Shown here piece by piece: positions 40,622 through 55,406 of a stretch of DNA of 64,000 nt (the first letter of the stretch is position 1; every line of letters starts with the position of its first letter). Below the pieces are notes generated by a model. That model was not told the origin of the DNA and did not search any database. It saw nothing but the letters and a program-made list of their open reading frames with translations. The stretch covers positions 1 to 64,000 of the forward strand of contig QPMI01000559.1 in NCBI GenBank assembly GCA_004431415.1, in the 5' to 3' direction. Both the position numbers and the translations under genes were made by a program. The DNA comes from Cyanophora paradoxa (lineage: Eukaryota; Glaucocystophyceae; Cyanophorales; Cyanophoraceae).

Positions 40622-42585
40622 CGCCCTCGCGGCGAGTAGTTTTGATTTAGATGAATTCGGAGAACTCTCGTCTAGTTCTTGTGGAGTGTATTTTCGATTG
40701 AACTTCGGAAGGCGTTCAGGCACGTGTATATATTCGTATCGTAGTACTATGGTAGCGTAGCGCGCCACAGCGCCGCGGCGGCGGGCGCGCGTTCGCGCGC
40801 GCGCCAGCTGATGAGGCCTAGGCCGCGCGCTCAGCCAGAGCCTAGGCTAGGCGGCCGCGGCCGGGCTATCATAGTATCGCTATAGACTACTAGGCTAATA
40901 GCTTGAATTCGAAGGTCATGATCAAAGACGCGCGCGGATCGGATCGAGGCCGGCGCCCCGCGCCGCCGGCACCGCGCGCGGCCGGCGATCCGGCGCGGCT
41001 CGCGGGGGCGGGGCGGGGGCGGCGCGGGCGGCACGGACCTCGCTTCGGCCCGCCGGCGAGGCGGGGCGGGCGCCCGGCGGGGCGGGGAGGGGGCGCGCGA
41101 GCGGCGGCCTCGCTCCGGCCTGCGGGCGGGCGTCGGCGCGGCTCGCGGGGGGCGGGCGGGGGCGGCGAGTGCGCCGCGGACCTCGCTTCGGCCCCGGCGA
41201 GGCGAGGGCCGGCGAGGCGGCGCGGGGCGGGCCCCGGGCGGGGGGCGCGGGGCGGGGCGCGAGCGGCGGCCTCGCTGGGCAGGAGCGGACCGGGCGCGAA
41301 ACGTACTATAGCTACAAGCTACGGTAGATGGAGTGCGGCGCGGCGGCCGCGCGCGGCCGCGGCGCCGGCGCGCACGCGACGTGTCCATTTGGTCTAGTAC
41401 GAGTTAGGGGGCCACTCCAGATGATCAGGATAGTTGAGCATTGGCATCAAACGCACCACCTGGGGATCCGAAGGCGGGGATCAACCGACGAAGGCCTAGG
41501 CGGCGCGCGGACGGCGATTGTGTGGCGCGGCGGCGCGGCCTGTACGTGCGGCAGGATCAGAACTAGCATACTAAGCATGACTAGCATGTTGCGACGGCCA
41601 GCCGTCATCCCTTGCATGCGCAGCTTACCAGCGTGCGGCGACCGGGCAGTCCATGGTGCAGCCGCCGGGCAGTGTTCATGCTAGTTCCAGAACATAACTA
41701 GCACGGCTAACGAGCTCTGCGCCTCCGCTTCCGAACCTCGCCCGTCATCTTTGACGAATTTGCCATCCGCGACTCATCTCGGATCGGGCAGTCCGAGTTG
41801 CGGGTACAGTCGTAGATGAGTCGCCGCGGACTTTTGCTGTGCCGCCGGCACCGCGCGCGGCCGGCGATCCCAAAGCGGGAAGTCGCTGGGAGTACTAGTA
41901 CTGCGCGCGTCTTTGAGCAGCCGGGCAAGCTCGAGCCGCAGGCTTCCCCCGTTGAGCAGCCGGGCAAGCGGCAGCGAATTATATAATTAGGCCGTTGCAA
42001 GGGCAGCGGCAGACTTGCAAGCCGCTCGAGCTCATGCATTTCAGACACGACCAACGACATCTGGACTAGCCATAGCAGCTGTTTGGCTAGCAGTGGGCCG
42101 CCGGTCGAATCGTAAGGGCTCAGACAGATAGGCAAGTGACGTCGAAAATCGAAATCGAATACCGAAGCTCGAGATCGATCCTGGCAGGAGTGCACGCCGT
42201 CCTTCCTGTTGGGACGCCCCTCGCACACCTGCGCCTCGTTAGGCAAAAGGCGACCGCGGTCGATCGAGCGGGCAGATGCGAAAGCAGCCAGGATGGCGTC
42301 GGGCCAGATCGCGCGAGAGCGGGGCGGGGCGAGCGCTAGCATACGTGCGCTAGCGGGGGTCGTGCTCGTTTGTATCGCAGCACGCGCGATTTCGTGCGGC
42401 GCACCGTGTTCATTCCTGGTCGTTCGCGGGAGGCTGGCCGTGCGGGGCGTGAGCGGGGTGAAAGGCGCAGTGCGCGGGGAGACTCACTGTAGCGCTGTTT
42501 TCCGGCGTGGCCGGCGTAGCCTGCTCGCGCAGGGCCCTGCAGCTGTCCGTTCTACGGGCGTGAAGGGGTACCGCAACTGTGAGCT
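40622..42585. other. Repeat-rich spacer without a supported gene
   Basis: 40980-41280 carries two diverged copies of a ~180-bp GC unit (cggcgcggctcgcggggg ... acctcgcttcggccc). A ~30-bp stretch beginning gccgccggcaccgcgcgcgg near 40960 recurs near 41840. The segment 42034-42182 is the source-like copy of a block found inverted at 15.24-15.39 kb. No frame has a recognisable domain. Confidence 0.5.
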
Positions 42586-42590
42586 TTGCT

Positions 42591-42675
42591 TTCGTCCAAA
42601 CTTTCGTCCGTCAAACCTCAACTTTCGTCCAAACTTTCGTCCGTCAAACCTCAACTTTCGTCCAAACTTTCGTCG
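42591..42675 (+). repeat. Array 3 of the ACTTTCGTCCA minisatellite
   Basis: Two and a half copies of a longer ~34-bp composite (aactttcgtccaaactttcg then tccgtcaaacctc). It shares the caaacctcaactttcgtcc phrase with array 2 at 27 kb, 15.6 kb away. Confidence 0.85.
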
Positions 42676-43310
42676 CAACTGGACATTCGAGCTCATGCAG
42701 CGGCTCAGCGGCTGAGCCCTTGCCTATCAAAGTTGCGAACGAAGTTGCTGGACGTAAGTAGTACCCCCAAGCTACCGCGCCGCCGCTCCGGGTTCCGAGG
42801 CGAGGCTCCACCACGCCCGGCGCTGGAAAAGTAAGCGCGGTCGTACAGCAACGCGCGGACCCTGAAGGGAGTGAACGTACTGAAGGCCGGCAACGACTGA
42901 ACAGCCTTGGTTCTTCTTGAACAGCCTACGTTCAACTTGACGCGGGGTTCTTTGTGCAGCCTTGACGCGGGCTTGAGGATGTTCAAGGCGGTGCGCGCTT
43001 GCACGCCCTGCCGGCTCCACCCGCGCGGCACCCTGCAACATTCCCTTCTCATCCCTCGGATCCTGCAGGTCCGCCGCGAGGAGCACGACAGCCTCGTTTA
43101 TTGCCCGTCTATTTGAGCATGGAGCTTTCGGGTCCGCCCCGTCGCCTCTTGTAGGGCCCGTCTCGCCTTGCTGAGCGCCGTGCCAGCCGCCACAGCCGCG
43201 CTACAGCCGCTGCTTAAGACACATCACTCGGACAGAGATTATATGCAGGTGCGGCGTTTGAGCTCCCGCGCCCGCCCGCTCGTGTTCCGCATTCTGTGAA
43301 CGCGGAAACG
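42676..43310. other. Upstream region of the DYRK gene, no other gene seen
   Basis: Only short frames occur. Near 42900-42965, gttcttcttgaacagcctacg and ttgacgcgggttcttt-type segments are partly repeated. It may hold the promoter and 5' leader of the kinase gene. Confidence 0.35.
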
Positions 43311-46827
<3,517 letters not shown>

Positions 46828-49009
46828 CTATAAGCTAAGATAGGGCAAGAGCACCTGTCCGCTTGGGTCGTGAAGGCTTCTTAGAACGTTGCCGGTGCCT
46901 GTCAGGGGGTCCGCCTCCACTTCGATGATGAGGCCGTACCTCCGCGGTGTCGGGAGGAGGTACTTCGGCAGCTTCGACTGCGCGAGCGTCTCGTGAGGCA
47001 GCGCCATCGACGAGGGGTGGGCGATGGGGCTACTGGCCAGCTGTTTGATGAGAGAAGGGTACCGCCGCAGGGACTCGCCGACCGAGGAGAGCCCGTACAC
47101 GGCAACCTGCCGTGGGGTGGGGTAACGGTCGATTGCGAGGACGCAGGCCGCCGCGCTCGGAGGCGGTGCGAACCCAGAAGCGGCCGTTCGCCGCCCGAGA
47201 GATCCTAGTGATAGATTTGGGGCACGTCACGCTGAAGGCGGGAGGTCGCGGGGGGGCTTTACCCATCGGGATACCCAACTAAATCCTGCATGAACAGGTC
47301 CGTGCGGCCCGCACGCGGCCCCTTCAGCCAGTACCTGCAGGCGACGCTTCAGCAGGCCCGCGGAAGATTCGGCGAGGCTGCCTCGGGGAGGAGGCTGCCT
47401 CGGGGAGGAGCGCACCGGCTGATCCGCCGGGCACATGTCTCAGCGACCAGCACGAACGACTCGTCAGCAGCGAGCGCTGGGGGCGCGAAATCACGACACA
47501 TCAAGGGGCGGCCGCGCGCGTCGAGGACGAACCGACGCCGTTCGCGAAGGCTGCAACGGGTTAGCCGAGTTGGACGCGCAGTCACGAGAGCGACTAGGTG
47601 CCGGAGGGGGCGCACTGAGGTTGGAGACGAGGGTACGCGCTGGAGCCGGCGGGGCGTGAGGGCTTGAAGACGGGGTTGGGATTGGAAGGCGGCACGAGGG
47701 GTGGCGGACCTGCCTTGCGCTGCGGGTCGTAGACGAGGAGGCGGCCGGTCTTGCGACCCTCCATGCAAGCCAGGCGGGACGCCACAAAAGAGTCCGCGAT
47801 GCCCTGCGGTCACGTCGGCCCCGGCGGCCGGGGCGGGCCCCCAGCGGCCGCACGGGCTCGGGGCCGTCCAGCATGTGGAGAGGGCGGAGGTGCTGCGGCG
47901 CACATCGCGGGCAGGCAGGGCGGGACGCGGGGGAAGACTAGAGCACACAGTGGCGTCGGTGAAGAAGATCTGGCCGTCTCGCGCGACGGCGACATCTTCG
48001 GCGAATCTTATTTGCTCTCCATCGGCTGTGGCGTTGCAGAGCACGCTGCTGGCGCCTGTCTTCGGATCCACCGAAAGGAGCCTGCGGGGCGCGGCTCGCG
48101 CGACGCGGCGCGCTATGCGAGAGCACCGCACCCGAACGTGGGCTCCGCAACCACGAGCTTCCCTGAGCGACCACCCATCACCACGGAGCAGGCGGCCGGG
48201 GACGAGCCCCGGCGCGGGCACCCTGCTTGTCGAAGTCGATGCCCTGGGGGCGGCCGCGCAGGCGCGTGATTGTCTCCACGGTGCCGTTCCTTGAGACGAC
48301 GACGACTCGACCGTCCTTCAATCCTGTACGCCACGCCTTCGGATGAGCTTGCGCAGAAGGTCGCCAAGCGGAAGAAGGAAAGAAGGAGCAGGAGGGCGAG
48401 GCCGGGAGGGAGGGCGGGAGGGAGGGAGGGCGGAAGGCGGGAGGGGGGGGGGGGGGGGGGGGGGGCGGAGGGGGGCTTGGCATTGCTGCTGGGCGATGCC
48501 GCAGGAAATTGATTTTAAACGACTACTTCCGCCAGGGTCTAGAGGAGGGGGCGACGGGGACCAGCCTGTCGGCCGTCCCGCCGGCCAAGCGCCGAGGTAC
48601 GCGAGCGATTGCACGCCGAGCCCCCGGCCCTGCACCAGGCTCACCGGTGTAGAAGTCGCCTTTCGGGCTAAGCGCAAGGACCTCCGGGCCGATAAGAGCG
48701 CCTGCGACCGTCGGACACGAACTGCTGGCACACGCGAGGGGGCAGCACGGACAGCAACTGCGAGTGCGCACCGTCTGCTAGCTTGGTAATACCTTGGAGA
48801 TCCCAATTCTTAGCCAGCGCGCCGCGAAGGTAAGAGATTGCGGGGAGGTCGTCTGGGATAGGATCAATCTATTGCACTGTGAGTCTGTTGCGCGCTGGTT
48901 GTGCGACGGAACCGCGCGCGCGGACCGGTGCCTCGGAGAAGTAAAGGTACGCCGAAAGCGCCAGTACAGGAATAAAGACCCAAGAAACCCAGCCGCGCAG
49001 CAAACCCAT
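46828..49009 (-). CDS. APMAP/strictosidine-synthase-like membrane-anchored beta-propeller
   Basis: The ATG at 49009 gives MGLLRGWVSWVFIPVLALSA, a single N-terminal signal anchor. Exons then show GPEVLALSPKGDFYTG, GLKDGRVVVVSRNGTVE, RPQGIDFDKQG, GKLVVAE, LLSVDPKTGASSVL, RFAEDVAVARDGQIFFTDAT, FVASRLACMEGRKTGRLLVY, LADDESFVLVAETC, GRFWV and, in the last exon, YGLIIEVEADPLTG and VLRSLHDPSGQV, ending at 46828. The blade motifs (P-E-x-L-x-x-x-G-x-x-Y-T-G, F-x-D-A-x, V-x-E-x-x-x-x-R-I) are those of the strictosidine synthase-like/APMAP branch. These are usually hydrolases and not Pictet-Spengler synthases; the plant alkaloid enzyme's catalytic Glu is not expected here. A G-tract intron lies at about 48440-48465. 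Confidence 0.8.
48440..48466. repeat. Poly-G tract in an intron of the APMAP-like gene
   Basis: A run of more than 20 G within a purine-rich stretch, on the strand opposite to the transcript, so the pre-mRNA carries poly-C. Confidence 0.8.
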
Positions 49010-49319
49010 TCGTTCGACGATGGGCGACGCCTTCGACGGCACTGCCGTGCTGGCCCAGTGGTTCCTGGCGGACAGTGGTGGACCACTGACAGACTGTGGC
49101 AGACTGGCAGACAGTGGCAGACAGTGGCAGTGAGGCGGAGGGTACAACTCTCCCCCGGCCAGCCGCTCGTGGACAAGGCCCTCACTCACTGCCCACGGTC
49201 ACCGAGCTGCGTGAGCTACGTTGGACTGGGAAATCGTCGCGCGAAAGAATCGCAGCTGCCAGCTGCAGCTGCAGCGCCGGCCTTACGGCGATGCAGTTGT
49301 CGCCCGGCCCGCCGTTTAG

Positions 49320-51642
49320 CATGGAGTCACTGCCCTTCCCGTGTGCCTTCGATCCTTGCCTCGTTGCTTAGATACGGAAGCTGACGCTGGCCTCAGTTTT
49401 CCCTTCTCAAGCGGCGAGCACATGCTGTTTCTGGAAGCGCTCGAGATCTTGTGCACCTAGCCCTCGCTCGGCTCTGGTCTGACACGTCCAGTTTAATCTG
49501 ACAGCCCCCCGCGGCAGCGGCTACACGGACAACGGCGGGGACGAGTGGCTGCTCGTGGCCCAGCACATCGGCTCGCGTAGCATACAGGAGGTTAAAGAGC
49601 ACGCCGAGCGTTACTTCCGCCTTCTCCAGAGCAGTACGCTGCCCCCAGAGCCGGCGCGCCGCTTCTCACGAGTTCGCCCCAGAGAACCGCAATCCGCCAG
49701 CGGCCTTCGCGACGCCGAAACTCGGCCTCTGCACCGCCCACCTCGAAAACTCGCGTGCGGGCGCTGGGCCCACGCACCAACGAGAGCTGACGGCGCGCAC
49801 GCGCAGTCGATGCACTTGGGACACCGATCTACTCAGATGAGGCGGATTGGTCTCGGGAAGAAGAAGCACGCCGTGTCTTGCGCCAATGCGCGGGGGCAAG
49901 CTCTCTGAGACCCTCCTCAGGCGCGGTTCGAGGAAGCGCTGGCGGCCCTCGACGAGTCGGACCCGCAGCGCTTCCACAAGCTCTCTGCCCTGCTCCCGTG
50001 CGTCCTTTCCGTCCGCCGGGGGACGGTCCGAGACGAGCGGGGGCGGCAGGGGCAAGAGCGCGGACGAGTGTTCGAATCACTACCACGCCCTCCTCTATGA
50101 CGTCGCGGTGCGGGGCGCGCCGCACCGCCGCCCCGCGCCTAACGCTCTGCAGCGCATCGAGCGGGGGCACATTGCGCTCCCAGCGTACCAACACAGCCAG
50201 TTCACCTTCAGCTGGTCCGGGCCCATCCCTGGTCTCCCCTCCACGCCGGGTTCCAGCGCCCTTGCGGTGCGCCCCGCGCTCGCCAGCGCCGGCCCCACGG
50301 CCGCTGAGGGCGCAGCAGGAGGCGGCACAAGGGACGCACTCCGCATCTGGGGGCTCCCGCAGCATCGGCCGCTCCCGCCGCCGGGGCGCGCCGGGCTCGG
50401 GAAGCCCTCACGAGGGGGACAGGGACAAGATCGGCACAAAAGGTGCGCGGGGCCGCAAGCCGGAGAGACGGGGGCGTGGGGCGAGTGCGCGGATGGCGCA
50501 GGGATGCCGTGGTCCGAAGAGGAGCACCGCCTCTTCCTCTCGGGCCTGCAGAAGGTGCCCGGGGCGAACCTGCTTGGTGGCGGGGTCGACGGAGCGTGAT
50601 GCGGGCGCAGTTCGGGAAGGGGGACTGGCGAAACATTTCGCGCTCCTTCGTGGTGACGCGCACACCAACGCAGGCGAGTCGGGCTGGGTCGCCGGGGCTG
50701 CGGTGGCGGGGCGGGGCCGACGGGGCGGTAGGTGGCAAGCCACGCGCAGAAGTACTTCATGCGGCTCGCCAACGGGGCCAAGGAGAAGCGCCGCTCAAGC
50801 ATACATGACCTCACTATAACTCCTGAGCAGGCCCGCCTGCCCCTCTGCCCGCGTCCGGCCTGCCACCCGCCTCGCAGGCGGCACAGTTGGAGAAGGTCGC
50901 GGCGCAGCGCTCCAAGGACGCGTCCCCCGCCCCCGAGACCGCCGACGTAGACGCCCCGCCCCGGCCCCGCGCCGGTGCCTTACCCGGCTCCAAACCCCCA
51001 GACGGCCCCTGTCCCCTGACCGCGCTGCCGCAGGCCGTCGCCGCTCGGAGCCCCAGATCAAGTTCTCGGTGCCCCAGTGCCCTTCGAATGTTTGGGCGGC
51101 CAGGCTTGAGGCGGGGCGCAGATGATGACGGATGGGGGGGAAGAGGTGCAGGGGCCATCGGGTCGTGCGATGACAAGCTGGAGCCCGAAGTCAGCGTTGG
51201 GAGGGGGCGGCGGGACGGGGCCGGCGGAGTTGGCGTGCGGGCGGCACGCGGCGATGCTGGCGCCACCGAGCGCGGGGGGCTTCCGCGCCTCCTTCCCGAA
51301 TTCTTCCTCTTCGACCCCGGGGGGCTCGCCCAAGCCGGCCCCCGAGGGCCCGAACTCGGGGGGCAGCTCCCCGACGCACGGGGAGGACGCTCCCGCTCCC
51401 CCCATCGAGGGCCTCAACATCAGCGGAAAGCGCCGGCGCGACCTGCCCGACACCCTCTCCCCGGTGCGCTCTGCAGCCCGGCGGGGGGCTTGAGGCGGCC
51501 CTCACGGTGCCCTCAGGGGGCGATGCTTACGGACGCGTCGATTGGCGTCCCCTCCGCGGCAGTGTACGGGAACCCCGCGGCGGTGGCCCTCCCGCCCCTC
51601 CCCTCGCCATCCCCGCCCCCCTCTTCCATGTCTATATCATGA
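49320..51642 (+). CDS. DIVARICATA-like MYB transcription factor with three SANT/MYB repeats
   Basis: Repeat 1: FSSGEHMLFLEALE joined to WLLVAQHIGSRSIQEVKEHA with ERYFRLLQ (about 49.41-49.64 kb). Repeat 2: DWSREEEAR, RFEEALAALDESDPQRFHKL, then GKSADECSNHYHALLYDV and IERGHIALPAYQ, which match the first SANT of plant DIV proteins including the 'DV..IE.G.I..P.Y' exit. Repeat 3: MPWSEEEHRLFLSGLQK, FGKGDWRNISRSFVVTRTPT and VASHAQKYFMRL, the SHAQKYF DNA-binding MYB, followed by KEKRRSSIHDLT. A Ser/Pro/Gly-rich C-terminus ends at 51642. The start (MESLPFPCAF near 49320) is a guess. One intron has a GC donor and ends gccgacggggcggtag. It would act as a nuclear DNA-binding regulator. Confidence 0.85.
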
Positions 51643-51853
51643 GCGCATGCGCGCCCAGTCCCTCGCACCACGTTCACAGTTTCCTCTTTCCCATTTCGTC
51701 CGTGCCATACCTATTTGTTAAGTGCATGTGTATGTAGCAGTTCGATCCAGCAGCGCTGCGGCCGCTCGAAGGACCGCTTCCGGGTCGTGCTGCACGGGCA
51801 GATGCAACTCGACAAATGCACACGTTTCAGATCTACATATACCGCCGGCGTCG

Positions 51854-53483
51854 TCAAGGTCGCCCGCTTTGCGGTTGCTGCGGACCCTGCAGCTTCTCCA
51901 TCTGGTAGCGGTCTGCAGCGAGGTTGGGTACGGGTGGGGGCGCGAGTGGTACGGTGAGGGCGAACCGGCGAGCTCGCGCAGACGGGCGCGGGATAGATTG
52001 AGGCGGAAGGCGGCGCGCAGGAGGGTGTCGGGGTCCAAGATCTGCCGCCACCCCCCTCGCAGGCGCCCGGCGCCAGGGCGGAGGGAAGGGGGCTCGCACC
52101 TGCGGGGGGAAGTTTCTGACAGTCGTCATGATGCCCTCGATGCGCTGACGCAGGAGCTCCTCTGCGGGCGCTCAGCGAAGTGGGCAGCGGCGGGGAAGAC
52201 CGGCGCACGCTCGGACATGCGCATGAGGGCCACGGCGACGCGGAAGATGACCTTGTAGCCCTGCACGGGGGCTTGAGCGGGGCGGGAGGGGCAGGCGCGG
52301 GGGTCGTGCCTCGAAGAAGAAGCAGTCCCAGATGCGTAGGACGGTGGCAAAGGGAAAGGTGCGGGAGAAGAATGTGATGAACCACTCCGTCGAGAACATC
52401 CCCACGGGGATCCCCTCCGCCGTCTGTCCCCGGCCCCGGCCCCTGAACCCCCGCGCGCTGCCCATAACCGCTTGCCGTACCAGGTGCGCGAGAAGCCGCG
52501 GGGTGTACTGCCTCAAAAGGTGCTCGAACTGGAAAAGAGCCTGCACGGGGGCGTCACCCTGCGCAGGGCGGCGGGCGCGGGGCGGCGGGCGCCTGATTGA
52601 CGAGGGGCAGGCCGGGACTGAAGAGCCCCTTGAGGCGGAAGCGGTCGCCCTGGAGGAGGCGGACAAGGGCCCAGAAGGCGTCCTGCGAGGCGGCTGGGGC
52701 GCGCGCGGGGCAGTGCGGACCTCCGGGGCGCACCTCCTCGGGCATGTAGAGAAGAAGCACGGCTGCGATGAAGGCCATCCCCTGGCAGTACCCCACGTCG
52801 GGGTCGTGCAGCGAGTACGCTTTCAGCACGTTGTACAGCTTCTGCTGCCTGCCGACCGCCCACCATTAAAATCCGCCGCGCGCTGACCAGGGCGCGCGGC
52901 CCTGGCGCACCCGGGCCCTCGCTCCTGCATGTACAGGACGTGTGTGGGGAAGGTCCGGCCAAGGTCGCGCTGGATGGCCTCATCCGCCGGAACGTCCCGC
53001 ATTTGAAGGAGCATCTGCGGCTATCGATTCAGCCCCGGCGGGTCGAGCCCGACACGGCTCTCGTATCCACTGCTCACTGCGTATCGCGTTGGGTTCTGCT
53101 TTTTTAGGTTAATGACGTTGAGGAGCTGCGGCCAGACGCGATACCGCAGCGAGTTCGGGACGCCCTTCCGCAGCCGCGACTTTACCTGCGCCGCCGTTGC
53201 AACCTCAGCTAGAGATGCGGCGCCAGCTCGTTCGCGGGGCGACGGGAATTGCCTTGCTGCTGTCGCGCTGCATAACGGCGGAGAAGTTCCGCAGCATCTT
53301 CTCCCACTTGGCGACGAGCTTCGGCTGCTCTGGGCGCGACACCCGGCCCGCGACGCGCATCTCGGAACCTGCGTGGCTCTCCAGGCGGAAGCCGTACTCA
53401 TCGCAGTCGATTGCAGCGGCATCTGGCGGGCGGGCCGGTGCCTGCGGCTGCAGCGGCTGACCGGCCGGCGCATGCGGGGCCAT
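51854..53483 (-). CDS. TBC-domain Rab GTPase-activating protein
   Basis: From the ATG at 53483: a Pro/Gln-rich start, [24 protein letters not shown], then [20 protein letters not shown], the TBC motif A. The catalytic arginine finger lies in [13 protein letters not shown] (IxxDxxRTFPxH) and the glutamine finger in [14 protein letters not shown] (YxQ). Later exons have [58 protein letters not shown] with IWDCFFFE, and [10 protein letters not shown]. The end is [33 protein letters not shown] and a short tail to the stop at 51854. Both catalytic fingers are intact, so it should stimulate GTP hydrolysis by a Rab. It converges with the MYB gene, 211 bp apart. An alternative in-frame ATG exists at 53585. 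Confidence 0.88.
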
Positions 53484-53837
53484 CGCTAAACGAGGTGAGT
53501 TGGATGGGTTGGACGCGCTCGCAGCGCTGCGCGGCGTGGTCAGGACTCGAGCGGCGGCCGGCGAAAGCAACGCTGACCCGCCCATGCGCAGTCACCCAAC
53601 GTTTGAAACGCCAGGCCGGGCGGCGTTCCCTCCGCGCCAAGCGGCGAGGCTGGCCAGCCGCGGAACGGGTATCGAAAACTTTGCCGCCGAAAAACGTCGG
53701 TTGCAGCACACGAGCACACGCGAGCGTATACGTAGCGGTGCGAGTCCAGCCAGCGTGGCCTGGATGCCACGGATTCTTCCACCGCCGCCCACGGGTGCGC
53801 TCGCCGGCGCAGCTTATCAGCCGTATCCACCGATGCT

Positions 53838-55406
53838 TTGATCGCCGGCGCAGCTTATCGGCCGTATGCCGAAACTTGCTTGTCGGATCGGAAGAGGCCA
53901 TCCGCAGCGTTTGCGTCGGCCACACCACGATGCTCTGGGTCGTTCTCGAGAGGATTCGATGCGGATACGCCCGGCCCTGATTACGTATACACGGGCTTTG
54001 GCATACGCGTTCAAGATCGTGTCAGGCCGAGCAGCTCCTTCGCTTCCAGCTCGCCACGATTTTTGCGGCCTCGCTCTACGTCGCCTGCCGCAAGCTATAA
54101 TATCCGCCGCGATTTTGACGAGGATCCGGGCGAACGACGCCGGCCCACCTCCTCATTCGGAAGCTCGCCGCGACGACATCCTTTCGAGGGCAGCCTGGAA
54201 TACACCCCAGGTGTCGGAAGGTGCGGCAGCTGCTCGCTCTAGGCTACGGGTGCGCGGAATTGGCGCTTAAACGACCCGTGAGGCCCCCGACCTCGAGGGG
54301 TCCATGCATATGATGTCTCATCAGGTACGACTCCAAGGGTCTCCAAGCACTTGACTCCAAGGTTCGCGTACACATCACAGCTTCGAAAAATAGCTCAGTG
54401 CTGCCACAGCGCCCGTCAAGTGCTTTCGCCAGTAGCTCGCCGCGTTTTCAAGAGCGTCCTCGACACTCGCCGGGCCCGAGTGACTACCAGCTCCGGGGGC
54501 GCAGCCGGCTGACTGCAGACCGCCTTCGTCCTTCTTCTGCCTTCGCAAGCCGCTCTCCCGCGCGCGGGCAAAGCCCCATCGGGGCACCTGACGTGGGGAC
54601 GCCCGGGGTAATACCCCTTGAAGAGTTTTGCGTGTGCTGCAGCCAATCATTGTGCAGCCCGGGGCGTACCACCACGGCTTCTCCGAAGCAGGCATGCTGC
54701 GCGACCGCAGGCGACCAAGCTCTGCATTTGCCAGCTCGAGTCCGCGATTTCAGCCAGAAGGGATCACAACTTTTCGAGGACACCCTACATGGCGCAGCTC
54801 GACCGCTGCTGATGGAAGCCGTTCTGCGCGCCAGGGAGAACGTCGCATATATTATCACTCTCTTTCGGACCGTCAGGTACGCGATAGCATGGCCCAATAT
54901 CTCTAGATAGCTGGCCGCCTATCGTATATCTCTTTCATCAAAGCATTTGGAGAAGCTCAATCTCTTTCATCAAAGGAAGTCGAAATCTTTTCTTGACTCG
55001 ACCCGTCAGGCACCTTCTGAACGCCTATCGGTGCCTCGCCCTGAGCCAGGTTCTTCCCCCTTTCTCGTGGATCCGGACGGAATCGTATGATTCGCTGTCA
55101 GGGACGTACTATGTGGCTCAGCCTGGACACGCCTCGGGCCGCGGATTGAGTTCAGGTTTCGCATCCGGGACACCACGCGGACACATCGACCGCACACGTA
55201 TGGTATCTGGCAACCTTGATGCGTATCGGCCAGGCCTGAGAAAAAAAGTCAGTCAGTCAAAAATTGTCCTCGTCGCGTTTCCGCCCTACCTCGAGCCTCA
55301 GATCGGTTTCATTCCTCGAGCTGCCCGGCGGCCGATCTTCGGTGAATCGAACACACCGGGGGTTGGATCGAACAGCACGGGTATAGTTAAAGCGTTGACG
55401 GTCTAG
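53838..55406 (+). CDS. SHIPPO/STPG-like repeat protein, probably flagellar
   Basis: Plus-strand exons encode at least seven copies of a motif R[PL]SS[AS]FAS.[ST]PR[FC]: near 53.89, 54.03, 54.14, 54.41, 54.53, 54.71 and 55.14 kb. They alternate with Pro-Gly-Tyr elements (TPGPDYVYTG, SPGPSDYQL, QPGAYHHGF). The pattern is that of sperm-tail PG-rich (SHIPPO/ODF3) repeats, PGPGxY...SFG...RF, found on axonemal or cortical microtubules. Exon joins are unresolved, and the first exon may lie further upstream (53.5 kb), close to the divergent TBC start. The last supported frame ends at 55406. Each repeat sits close to an exon boundary. Confidence 0.65.
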
